From contig CM075760.1 of assembly GCA_037974335.1 (NCBI GenBank), positions 38,468,182-38,532,181 on the forward strand: DNA of 64,000 nucleotides. The letters are read 5' to 3'. Under the pieces are notes generated by a model. The model had not been told where the DNA came from and did no database searches. It saw only the letters and a list, made by a program, of their open reading frames with translations. Positions 32,171-41,304 of this stretch are shown here, one piece after another. The number at the start of each line of letters is the position of its first letter. Within the stretch, counting starts at the first letter, position 1. This DNA is from Prionace glauca (Eukaryota; Chordata; Chondrichthyes; Carcharhiniformes; Carcharhinidae). A program made the translations under genes and the position numbers.

Positions 32171-33317
32171 TTATATAGAACATAGAACACTACAGCACAA
32201 ACTGGCCCTTCGGCCCACAAGTTGCGCCGATCATATCCCTGCCTACCAGGCCTATCTATAACCCTCAATCCCATTAAATCCCATGTACTCATCCAGAAGT
32301 CTCTTAAAAGACCCCAACGAGTTTGCCTCTATCACCACCGGAGGCAGCCGATTCCACTCAGTCACCACCCTCTGAGTGAAAAACTTACCCCAACATCTCC
32401 TCTGTACTTGCTCTCCAGCACCTTAAACCTGTGTCCTCTCATAGCGACCATTTCAGCCCTGGGACATAGCTTCCAAGAATCCGCCCTATCTATACCTCTC
32501 AACATCTCATAAACCTCTATCAGGTCGGCTCTCAACCTTCATCTCTCCAGGGAGAAAAGACCGAGCTCCCTCAACCTATCCTCATAAGGCATGTCACCCA
32601 GTCCAGGCAACATCCTCGTAAATCTCTTCTGCATCCTTTCAATAGCTTCCACATCCTTCTTGTAATGAGGCGACCAGAACTGTGCATAGTACTCCAAGTG
32701 GGGTCTGACAAGGGTCTTATAAAGTTGCAGCATTACCTCCCGACTCCTAAACTCAATCCCTCAATTAATGAAGGCTAGTACACCATACGCCTTCTTGGCC
32801 ACATCCTCCACCTGCGAGGCCGATTTAAGAGTCCTATGCACCTGGACTCCAAGGTCCTTCTGCTCTTCAACACTGCTAAGAGTCCTACCCTTGATACTAT
32901 ACTCCTTCATCCCATTGGACCTGCCAAAATGGACCACTACACACTTATCCGTGTTGAAGTCCACCTGCCACTTTTCCGCCCAGTCTTGCATCCTATCTAT
33001 GTCTCGCTGCAACTTCTAACATCCACAACACCACCAATCTTCGTATCATCGGCGAACTTACAAACCCATCCCTCCACTTCCTCATCCAGGCCATTTATGA
33101 AAATTACAGACAGCAAGCATCCTAGAACAGATCCCTGGGGCACTCCACTGGTTACCAACCTCCATCCACAACCACTCTCTGCCTTCTGCAGGCAAGCCAG
33201 TTCTGGATCCACAAGGAGCTGTTGCTCCTTGGATCCCATGCCCTCTCACTTTTTCATGGGGGACCTTATCAAACGCCTTGCTGAAGTCCATGTAAACCAC
33301 ATCCACCGCTCTTCCGT
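32171..33317 (-). mobile_element. CR1-type LINE 3' half (family D), degraded
   Basis: Minus-strand reverse transcriptase from [20 protein letters not shown] through [20 protein letters not shown] and QDWAEKWQVDFNTDKCVVVH to LEYYAQFWSPHYKKDVEAIE, spread over several frames. Tail ATAGAACATAGAACACTACA, close to that of family A. 5'-truncated at about 33317. Confidence 0.88.
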
Positions 33318-33745
33318 CACCAAAATTGTTTTGTTTACAAAGTTTATATCCCTTACCTAATAACTTAGAGGCAAAACAAAATCAAAAATATAATCAAAAG
33401 CATCTGATACTCCCGAGATCATCGACAAAGCCGCAGTCTAATAGCTGTTCTGGCAAATTTAAGCTCAGGAGTAGGAGACTTAGAGGGGATTTAAGAAGAT
33501 ACTTTTTCATTGGTTAGAAGGTGGGTATCTGTGCCTTTATAAGGTTCTGGTGAGACTACACCTAGAGTATTGGAGTAGTTTTGGGCCCCATATCTAAAGA
33601 AGGATGTCTGGCCTTGGAAAGGGGTGAATGGAGGTTCACAAGAATGAAAAGCTTGTAGTACATGGAAAGGTTGAGGACTCTGGATCTGTACTCGTTGGAG
33701 TTTAGAAGAATGAGTGGAGGTTTTATTGAAACTTATGGGATAATG
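33318..33745 (+). mobile_element. unassigned stretch, then CR1 ORF2 relic
   Basis: 33318-33520 shows nothing recognisable. 33521-33745 is a plus-strand relic of the CR1 ORF2 C-terminus (CTTTATAAGGTTCTGGTGAG, TTGGGCCCCATATCTAAAGA, ACTCGTTGGAGTTTAGAAGA), with frames broken. Confidence 0.65.
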
Positions 33746-34088
33746 TGAGTCGAGATAGCATTTGCATAGGTTAAAGAGATGTGTATCGTCTCCAGACAGG
33801 AGCCAACACATATCTCTTTAACCACTCACTCTCCGCTCACATTGTTTGCATCTTTAAGACCTGAATAGCAGGTTGGCTGTAAAGACTTGCATTCTAATCA
33901 GTATTCTGTAAACTGTGTGTGTCTTTATATGCCCTTCTCTGATCAGAACCTTGCACACACCTGACGAAAGAACACCGTTTCCGAAAGCTTGTGGGATTAC
34001 TATCAAATAAACTGGTTGGACATAAACCTGGTGTTGTGAGACTTCTTACTGTGTTTATCCCAGTCCAACGCCGGCATCTCCACATCAC
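33746..34088 (+). mobile_element. Penelope-like tail with hammerhead-like motif, copy 1
   Basis: Same 3' sequence as the GIY-YIG element at 38739: TCTGATCAGAACCTTGCACA, CTGACGA at 33961-33967, GAAA at 33983-33986, ATCAAATAAACTGGTTGGAC, and an end ACTTCTTACTGTGTTTATCC-CAGTCCAACGCCGGCAT. The 5' part forms an inverted repeat (GGTTAAAGAGATGTGT with ACACATATCTCTTTAACC). No coding sequence, so this is a non-autonomous relative or a 3' remnant. Confidence 0.75.
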
Positions 34089-34206
34089 TTCTGCAGTCTG
34101 TCAGCCTCCTGAAAGGCCCCTCCCCCCACTCTGCCCCACATCCATCCACCCCTCCCCTCATCTTCAGTTAACGAGCCTGTGAGGGCAATGTGAAATGTCT
34201 TATAAA

Positions 34207-35490
34207 CGTGTCAAAAAAGGAGAACGAGAGAGAAAGAGGGGAGAGCGAGAGAGAGAAGGGGATCGAGAGAGGGAGAGGGGGGGAACGAGAGAGAGAGGGA
34301 GGTGGAGAGGGAACAAGAGATAGAGGGAGAGGGGGGGAACGAGAGAGAGAGGGAACAAGAGATAGAGGGAGAGGGGGAACGAGAGAGAGAGCGAGAGAGG
34401 GGGAATGTGAGAAAGGGGGGGAAACGAAAGAGAGAGGGGGGAATCAGAGAGAGGGGGAGGGAGAGAGGGAGGGAATGAAGGAGAGGGAGAGGAGGAGAGA
34501 GAGGAAGGGATGGAGGGAGAGAACGAGAGAGAGAAGGAATGACGGGGGGGAAATGGGAGAGAGCGAGAGGGAACGAGAGGGACGGAGAGAGAGGAAGGGC
34601 GTGAGAGGGCGAGAGAGAACAAGAGAGTGAGGGAGGGAGGAGGGAATGAGAGGAAATGAGGGAGTGAGAGAGGGAACATGTGAAAGACTGAACGAGAGGA
34701 AGAGAGAAAATGAGAGACAGGTGGGGAATGAGAGAGGGAGAGAAGGGAAACAAGACAGAGAGAAGGAATGAGAAAGGGAGAGGGAGGGAGGGAAAGAGAG
34801 AGACAGAGAGGGAGGAAGGGAGAGGGAGGGAAGAATGGAGGGGGAGCGATGGTGGAGGAGGTATGGAGGGATGGGGAGGGAGGGAGAAGGGACAGAAAGT
34901 GAGCAAGAAGCAGGGAAGAAGAGAAGAAGGAACAAGAGAGAAGGGGAACAAGAGAGTGAGGGGGAACTAGAGAGAAGAGGAATGAGAGAGAGAGTGGGAA
35001 CAAAAGGGAGAGAGAGAGGGGGAACGAGAGAGAGGGAATGAGGGAGAGAAAGGGGGGAATGAGAGAGAGAGCGAGAGGTGGAATGAGAGAGAGAAAGAGG
35101 GAGAGAGAGAGAGAGAGAGAGGGGAACAAGAGAGAGAGCGAGAGGTGAATGAGAGAAAGAGGGAGAACAAGAGAGAGGGGAACGAGAGAGAGAGGGGAAC
35201 GAGAGAGAGAGGGGAACGAGAGAGAGGGGAACGAGAGAGAGGGGAACGAGAGAGAGAGGGGAACGAGAGGGAGAGAGGGGGAGAACAAGAGAAAAAGAGG
35301 GAGAGAGGCAGGCAGGGAGTGAGAGAGGAAGGGAGGGAATGGTAGAAAGAGGGAGGTAGCGAGAGGGAGAAGGAGAGAGGGGGAGGGAGGGAGCGAGAGA
35401 GAGGGGGAGGGAGGGAGTGAGGACGAGGGGGAGGGAGGGAGTGAGGGGGAGGGAGGGCGAGAGGGGGAGGGAGGGAGAGAGGGGGAGGGA
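34207..35490. repeat. 1.28-kb purine-rich (GA) tract
   Basis: Nearly pure A/G on the + strand: GAGAGAGAGGGGGAACGAGA and variants in blocks of 20-35 bases, denser at the right end. All the long frames across it (up to 362 codons, Ser/Leu/Pro-rich on the minus strand) are artefacts. It ends only a few bases before a TATA-like sequence and the next gene. Confidence 0.97.
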
Positions 35491-35496
35491 GCTCCT

Positions 35497-35504
35497 TATT
35501 TAAG
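35497..35504 (+). promoter_or_regulatory. TATA-like sequence
   Basis: TATTTAAG lies about 97 bases before the ATG at 35594 and directly after the purine tract. If used, transcription would start near 35525-35530. An alternative reading is that CTGTTCTCCAG at 35516-35526 is a splice acceptor, in which case this is intron. Confidence 0.3.
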
Positions 35505-35593
35505 GGGCTACATGCCTGTTCTCCAGGAGAAGGTTGGCCTGCTCTCTGCCTGTCACCCTTTCTCTCCCTGTTCCGCCCTCTGCTTGCCCTGGT

Positions 35594-38386
35594 ATGGAGA
35601 CACTGCAGCGGGCAGAGCTCCAGCTGCCCATTCCCTACGTGCTGGCGCTCCCCCTCTGGCTGGAGGAGGGGGCCGAGGCCCTCCCGCAGCCGGAGGTGAC
35701 CCTGGACGGGCTGGGCATCCAGCCGGAGCAGGTGAGGGAGAGGCTGGTGCGCCTGGACAGGCAGCACACTCGGCTCAGGACGTCCCGGGGCCGCCTGAAG
35801 GAGCGGCTGGTCTGGGCGGCCGAGGTCAGCCTGCGGGTCAGAGAGCCACACACCGGGGGCACCCAGGAGATCCGCTGTACCAGCGAGGGGCGGCCAGACC
35901 ACAGCTTCTTCCGGACTCAACTGGAGCTGCTTCCCTGGATCAGCAGGACTCAGGGAGATACACTCCTCATGGCAGGTAAGGAAGGGCTGGAGGGAACCTT
36001 CCCAGTCCAGATTCTCCAATCTACCCCCATAACTCAATTCCTTATCCCTGGAACCATCTGTCGGTGTGTGTCTGAGAGAGAGAGAGAGAGAGACTGTCCC
36101 TGTCTCTTTCTGTGTCTGTGTCTACGTACGTGTATGTGCATGTGAGATTGTCTGTGTGGTTCTGTAAGTGTCTGTTTCTTCGTGTGTGTGTGTGTTTGTG
36201 TGTCTTTGCCTATGTGTGTATCCCTATATGTGTATGTGTCTTTGTACGTATGTCTGTGTGTCACTGCATGCATGTGTCTGCCAGTGTGTTTGTGTGCGTG
36301 TCTGCCAGTGTGTATCATGTGTGTGTCTCTGTGTATGTGTACGTGTGTGTGTGTGTATCTGTTCGTGTGTCTCTGTGTGTGTATCTGTCTGTGTGTGTGT
36401 CTGTCACTGTGTCTACCTGTGTGTGTGTATCTGTGTGTATGTCTGTGTTTCTCTCTGTCTCTGTGAGTGACTTGTTAACTCTCTCCTGGTGCGCTTGTGT
36501 ATGCGTGTCTCTCTGGCTCTGTGTGTTGTTCTGTAAGAGTGTGTGTGTGTGTGTGCCTCTATGTATGCCTGTGCGTGTGCATGTGTATATCTTTGTGTGT
36601 GTCTGTATGTGCGCATGTGCATGTGTATTTGTATGTACATGTGTGTGTGCATCTTTTTGCCTCTGTGCGTGTGAGATTTGTTAACTCTCTCCCAGTGTGA
36701 CTGTGTGTGTGTCTCTGTCTCTCTGACTCTGTATATGTGTGTCTCTGTGTATGTCTCCATCTTGCTGTCTGTGTGTATGAAAGTTGTTAGCTCTCTCCCA
36801 GTGACCCAGCTCTGAGCGTGTGTGTGTGTCCGTATGTGTGTGTGTGTTAACTCTCTCCCAGTAGGTCTGTGTATCTGTGTCTCTGTCTGTGTGACGTTAA
36901 CTCTCTCCCGGTGACCCTGCTCTGTCTGTGTCTGCATGTGTCTCTGTCTCTCTGACTGTCTCTGTGTGTGTAATGTTAATTCTCCCGGTGACCCCGCCCT
37001 GACTGTATCTGTGTGTGACGTTAACTCTCTCCCGGTGACCCTGCTCTGTCTGTGTCTGCGTGTGTCTCTGTCTCTCAGACTCTGAGTGCGTGTCTCTGTC
37101 TCTCTGACTGTCTGTATGTGTGATGTTAACTCTCTCCCAATGATCCTGCTGTCTCTGTGTGTCTGACAGAACTTAGAACATAGGATCATAGACCTCTACA
37201 GTGCAGAAAGAGGGCCTTCGGCCCATCAAGTCTGCACCAAACACAATCCCACCCAGGCCCTACGCCCATATCCCTACATATTTCACCCACTAATCCCTCT
37301 AACCTCCACGAAGGGGCAATTTCTTAGCATGGCCAATCAACCTAACCCGCACATCTTTGGACTGTGGGAGGAAACCGGAGTACCCGGAGGAAACCCACGC
37401 AGACACAAGGAGATTGTGCAAACTCCACACAGGCAGTGACCCAAGCCAGGAATCGAACCCAGAACCCCGGAGCTGTGAAGCAGCAGCAGTGCTAATCACT
37501 GTACTACTGTGCCACCCACGTTGATGTTAACTCTCTCCCGATAACCCTGCTCTGTGTGTGTGAGATGTTAGTTCTCTCCCGATGACCCTGCTCTGTGTGT
37601 GTGAGATGTTAGTTCTCTCCCGATGACCCTGCTCTGTCTGTGTGTGTGTCTCTGTCTCTCTGTGTGTGATGTTAACTCTCTCCCGATGACCCTGCTCTGT
37701 CTGTGTGTGTGTGTGAGATGTTAATTCTCTCCCGGTGACCCCGCTCTGTCTGTGTGTGTGTCTCTGTCTCTCTGTTAACTCTCTCCCGATGACCCTGCTG
37801 TCTGTGTGTGTGTGTGAGATGTTAATTCTCTCCCGGTGACCCCGCTCTGTCTGTGTGTCTGTGTGTGTGTCTCTGTCTCTCTGTGTCTGTGTGTGAGATG
37901 TTAGTTCTCTCCCGATGACCCTGCTCTGTGAGTGTGAGATGTTAATTCTCTCCCGGTGACCCCGCTCTGTCTGTGTGTGTGTCTCTGTCTCTCTGTGTCT
38001 CTGTCTCTCTGTTAACTCTCTTCCGATGACCCTGCTCTGTGAGTGTGAGATGTTAATTCTCTCCCGGTGACCCCGCTCTGTCTGTGTGTGTGTCCCTGTC
38101 TCTCTGTGTGTGATGTTAACTCTCTCCCGATGACCCTGCTGTCTGTGTGTGTGTGTGAGATGTTAATTCTCTCCCGGTGACCCCGCTCTGTCTGTGTGTC
38201 TGTGTGTGTGTCTCTGTCTCTCTGTGTCTGTGTGTGTGATGTTAACTCTCTCCCGATGACTCTGCTCTGTCTGCTGCTCTTTCAGATGGAGTAGTCGAGG
38301 AGGAAGAGGTGAGGCCGGTGGGCCTGGGACTTGTCCTTCACACCGAGAGTGACCCCTACTCCAAGGGGCAGAAACACCAGGAATAA
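35594..38386 (+). CDS. unrecognised two-exon protein of about 160 residues
   Basis: Exon A, 35594-35975, starts at ATG: METLQRAELQLPIPYVLALP, then LWLEEGAEAL, a Leu-rich amphipathic stretch (IQPEQVRERLVRLDRQHTRL) and a Trp/Pro-containing end (LELLPWISRTQGDTLLMA). The donor is GGCAG|GTAAGG, phase 1. Exon B, 38286-38386, follows CTGCTCTTTCAG and adds DGVVEEEEVRPVGLGLVLHT, ending KHQE and a stop. I do not recognise the family. No signal peptide or membrane segment is evident. The middle could form a short coiled coil. The frame stays open upstream of the ATG to the possible acceptor at 35526, so upstream exons remain possible. An internal AAGAG|GTGAGG at 38309 could be a donor, giving a 24-base exon. 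In human, REC8 lies near IPO4 and IRF9. This is neither. Confidence 0.7.
36066..38280. repeat. GT/CT-rich intron array with repeated branch-site-like block
   Basis: 36066-36470 is GTGTGTCTGTGT-type sequence. From about 36470 to 38280 a block with GTTAACTCTCTCCCGATGAC or CCCGGTGACCCTGCTCTGTC recurs about 20 times, separated by GTGTGTCTCTGTCTCTCTGT runs. The last copy (38240-38275) leads directly into the exon B acceptor. The array therefore looks like repeated duplication of the intron's own 3' end. A SINE interrupts it at 37175-37520. Confidence 0.93.
37175..37520 (-). mobile_element. tRNA-headed SINE inside the intron array
   Basis: From GATCATAGACCTCTACAGTG through CAATTTCTTAGCATGGCCAA and GGACTGTGGGAGGAAACCGG to the head GGAATCGAACCCAGAACCCC and TACTACTGTGCCACCCACG. 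It sits between copies of the tandem block. Confidence 0.88.
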
Positions 38387-38459
38387 CAGAGCGTGTGAAA
38401 TCCCCCCTGACATCACCTTCCAGAAGCTTCCTCCTCGGTCCCAACCAAGAGGGAGAAAA

Positions 38460-38465
38460 AATAAA
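38460..38465 (+). terminator. candidate polyadenylation signal of the two-exon gene
   Basis: AATAAA 74 bases after the exon B stop. The spacing is normal for a short 3' UTR. It lies before the Penelope-like insertion, so the insertion would fall outside the transcript. Confidence 0.5.
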
Positions 38466-38744
38466 GGCGACTGTGTTTCGGTTCAACTGGCCGATCAAAA
38501 GCTGCGGGAAAACCTTTGTCTCCTCTGGACTCGATATTCCGCATCTCTCCCAGATCATTCCTCCCTCAGCAAACTTCACCTCATCCAGCACTCCATGTCC
38601 CAAGAGGAAGCACATCCCTGGAATCCCCTCCGGCCGCATGCAACCTTCCAACATCTCTGCACTCCTCCAGTTCCAGGTTCTCCAGTGTTCCCCTCCTCTC
38701 TCTCTGTCTCTCCCCCTCTCTCTGTCTCACTCCATTTTGTGGGT

Positions 38745-39461
38745 ATGCCGGCGTTGGACTGGCGTAAACACAGTAAAAACCGCACCGATCTCCTCAGAAG
38801 GCAAACACGGGACACAATGGACAGAGTACCCTTCGTCGTCCAGTACTTCCCCGGAGCGGAGAAGCTACGACATCTTCTCCGGAGTCTTCAACATATCATT
38901 GATGAAGACAAACATCTCGCCAGGGCTATCCTCACACCCCCACTTCTTGCTTTCAGACAACCACACAACCTCAAACAGACCATTGTTCGCAGCAAACTAC
39001 CCTGCCTTCAGGAGAACAGTGACCACAATACCACACAACCCTGCCACAGCAACCTCTGCAAGACATGCCGGATCATCGACATGGATACCATCATCACACG
39101 TGAGAATACCATCCACCAGGTACATGGTAAATACTCTTGCAACTCGGCCAACATTGTCTACCTGATACGTTGCAAGAAAGGATGTCCCGAAGCATGGTAC
39201 ATTGGGGAGACCATGCAGACGCTACGACAACGGATGAATGAACATCGCTCGACAGTCACCAGGCAAGACTGTTCCCTTCCTGTTGGCGAACACTTCAGCT
39301 GTCACGGGCATTCAGCCTCTGACCTTCGGGTAAGCATTCTCCAAGGCGGCCTTCATGACACACGACAGCGCAGAGTCGCTGAACAGAGACTGATAGCCAA
39401 GTTCCGCACACATGAGGACGGTCTCAACAGGGATCTTGGGTTCATGTCGCACTATCTGTAA
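38745..39461 (+). CDS. Penelope-like GIY-YIG endonuclease C-terminal part
   Basis: Open frame of 238 codons, starting MPALDWRKHSK inside the terminal repeat. It has the linker known from Penelope-like proteins (DRVPFVVQYFPGAEKLRHLL, then PPLLAFRQPHNLKQTIVRSK), a small Cys cluster (CHSNLCKTC), then the GIY-YIG nuclease: IVYLIRC, WYIGETMQTLRQRMNEHRS with the catalytic-type Arg, and a C-terminal DLRVSILQGG block. In intact elements this nuclease nicks the target for reverse transcription. Alone it lacks the polymerase. The host SLX1 nuclease is excluded by the PLE linker and by the target duplication. The frame stays open 5' into host sequence but the similarity does not. Confidence 0.85.
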   Translation: MPALDWRKHSKNRTDLLRRQTRDTMDRVPFVVQYFPGAEKLRHLLRSLQHIIDEDKHLARAILTPPLLAFRQPHNLKQTIVRSKLPCLQENSDHNTTQPCHSNLCKTCRIIDMDTIITRENTIHQVHGKYSCNSANIVYLIRCKKGCPEAWYIGETMQTLRQRMNEHRSTVTRQDCSLPVGEHFSCHGHSASDLRVSILQGGLHDTRQRRVAEQRLIAKFRTHEDGLNRDLGFMSHYL

Positions 39462-39675
39462 CCCCCGTGACTTGCCTGGGTTTGCAAAACCTCACTTACT
39501 GTACTGTCTGGAGACAATACACATCTCTTTAAACTGTGATCAGTGCTCCTTCCACTCACATTATCAGCCACTTTAAGACTTGAACAGCAGGTTAGGTGTA
39601 AGGATTCGCATTCTAATCAGCAACTGTCTGTGCTTTATATGCTCTGTCTGTCTGAGGTCAGAACTCTCCATTCAC

Positions 39676-39701
39676 CTGACGAAGAGGCAGCCCCCTCGAA
39701 A
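39676..39701 (+). ncRNA. hammerhead-ribozyme-like motif in the Penelope tail
   Basis: CTGACGA, then a stem GAGG/CCTC closing CAGCCC, then GAAA: the conserved core order of a hammerhead with stem II. Related copies at 33961-33986 and 48891-48916 keep the core and have a different but also pairing stem II. Hammerheads are known in Penelope-like elements. I cannot see a convincing stem III or cleavage triplet here, so activity is doubtful. Confidence 0.5.
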
Positions 39702-39829
39702 GCTTGTGAGAATATTATCAAATAAATAGGTTGGACTAAAACCTGGTGTTGTCAGACTTTTTACTGTGTTCACTCCATTTTCCCATGTCGCCCCATCTCT
39801 CCCTCTCCATGTGCCTCCTCCTCTCCATC

Positions 39830-40018
39830 TGCCCCTCTCTCCCTCTCTGTCTCTGTCTTCCTCTGTCTCTCTCTCTCTCTATCTCCCTCCCTCTCTCTGT
39901 GTCTCCCTCCCTCTCTCTCTCCCTGTCTCTCTTTATCTCCCTCCCTCCCTCTCTCTCTGTCTCCACCTCTCTTCCTCTCTCTGTCTCTCTCACCCTCTGT
40001 CTGTCTCCCTTGGTGTGT
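39830..40018. repeat. CT-rich simple sequence
   Basis: CTCCCTCCCTCTCTCTG-type runs between the Penelope insertion and a SINE. The bases flanking the insertion on both sides belong to the same CT-rich tract. Confidence 0.9.
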
Positions 40019-40019
40019 C

Positions 40020-40320
40020 TTGCACGGCAGGTACAGAAGTTAGCACTTTTGCCTCACAGTACCAGGGACCCGGGTTCAATTCCCAGCTTGGGTCACTGTC
40101 TATGTAGAGTTTGTACATTCTCCCCAAGTCTGCATGGGTTTCCTCTGGGTGCTCCGGTTTTCTACCACAGTCTGAAAGACGTGCTGATTAGGTGCATTGG
40201 CCATGCTAAATTCTCCCTCAGTGTACCTGAACAAGAGCTGGACTTGGGGATTTTCACAGTAACTTCATTGCAGTGTTAATGTCAGTCCACTTGTGACACG
40301 AATGAATAAATAAACTTTAA
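40020..40320 (+). mobile_element. tRNA-headed SINE, nearly complete
   Basis: Body CCCGGGTTCAATTCCCAGCT, TGGGTCACTGTCTATGTAG, TGGGTTTCCTCTGGGTGCTC, GCATTGGCCATGCTAAATTC, tail TAACTTCATTGCAGTGTTAA and AATAAATAAACTTTAAA. Confidence 0.9.
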
Positions 40321-40354
40321 ACTTCTTTCTCTCTTGCTCTCTCTCTCCCTCAGT

Positions 40355-40690
40355 TTCTAAAGTTTAAAGTTTATTTATTAGTATACTGCAATGAAGTTAC
40401 TGTGAAAATCCCGTAGTTGCCACACTCTGGCACCTGTTTGGGTACACTGAGGGAGATTTCAGCATGACCAGCACGTCTTTCTCTCTCTCCCGGTCTCTCT
40501 CCTGGTCTCTCTCATTTCCTCTCAGTCTGCCTGCCTCTCTCTCTCTGTCTCCCTCTTCGTCTTTCTCTCCCTCACTCTGTCTCCCTCTCTCTCTCTCGCT
40601 GTCTCCCTCTCTCTCTCTGTTCCTCTCTCTCTCTCTCTCTCACTGCTTCCCTTTTTCTCCCTCCCTCCTTCCCTCTCTCTCTCTCCAGCC
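40355..40690. repeat. SINE tail (minus) followed by CT-rich sequence
   Basis: 40355-40482 is a minus-strand SINE tail (AATGAAGTTACTGTGAAAAT). 40483-40690 is CT-rich simple sequence. Confidence 0.8.
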
Positions 40691-40794
40691 CATTCATTAA
40701 ACCTCAAGCCTAGATAGCTGAGATTCGGAATAAAGGTCAAAGGTCCCTGACAATAGGCTGACACCCCTGCCAAGCCCACTCTCTCAAATACTGT

Positions 40795-41060
40795 CTACAA
40801 TACTCCAGATGTGGTCTCACCAATACTGTCCACAATACTCCAGATGTGGTCTCACCAATACTGTCCACAATACTCCAGATGTAGTCTCACCAATACTGTC
40901 CACAATACTCCAGATGTGATCTCACCAATACTGTCCACAATACTCCTGATGTGATCTCACCAATACTGTCCACAATACTCCAGGCGTGATCTCACCAATA
41001 CTGTCCCAGATGTGGTCTCACCAATACTGTCCATAGTACTCCAGATGTGGCCTTGCCAAT
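40795..41060. repeat. 35-bp tandem array derived from a LINE tail
   Basis: About seven copies of CACAATACTCCAGATGTGGT plus CTCACCAATACTGTC. The phrase ACTCCAGATGTGGTCTCACC is the standard coding-end sequence of CR1 LINEs read on the opposite strand (the EYCVQFW region), so a LINE fragment was expanded in place. Confidence 0.9.
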
Positions 41061-41304
41061 GCTCTGAAGCATAACTTCCCTACTTTTATAATCAATTCAA
41101 TGACGAGATTGTTGTTTTCAGGTAGGCTGCTCCACAAATGTACTTGTCTGATTGGTGCTATTTTAAATAAAAGTTGGAAGCCATTCACTTACCTCATTTG
41201 TTCTCACTGCATTTGTTACTAACACTTAGGCTGCTCAAAGGAAGTATTGGTCATACGGGTCCTCAGTAGTCTGATATGCCCTCCTGTGCCGTGAATGTCC
41301 CAGG
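41061..41304. other. no gene recognised
   Basis: A short CR1 scrap (to 41100), then mixed sequence with no recognised feature. Confidence 0.4.

Larger units (their letters stand above)
38739..39769 (+). mobile_element. Penelope-like retroelement, 5'-truncated, with 12-bp target duplication
   Basis: Bounded by TCACTCCATTTT at 38727-38738 and again at 39770-39781, a perfect 12-base duplication. The left end (TGCCGGCGTTGGACTGG, AAACACAGTAAAAA) is the reverse complement of the right end of the related copies at 34088 and 49015. Here only TTTTTACTGTGTT of that right end remains. Inside are a GIY-YIG reading frame (38745-39461), a noncoding tail with an ACACATCTCTTTAA stretch, and a hammerhead-like motif (39676-39701). 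The reverse transcriptase is absent. Family assigned from the C-terminal linker and endonuclease motifs. Confidence 0.88.

Noticed and set aside
35594-35975. GINS complex subunit, from the LALPLWLEE motif
   Set aside because: Only four residues (PLWL) resemble GINS2/GINS3. The rest does not align and the length and exon pattern do not fit.
34200-36037. Long minus-strand frames (362 and 356 codons) over the purine tract
   Set aside because: Low-complexity Ser/Leu/Pro translation of GA repeats. One merely runs antisense through the real exon at 35594-35975.
38745-39461. Host SLX1-like GIY-YIG nuclease
   Set aside because: The linker before the nuclease (PPLLAFRQPHNLKQ) is the Penelope-like one. 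There is no RING-type domain after it, and the segment is bounded by a target duplication.
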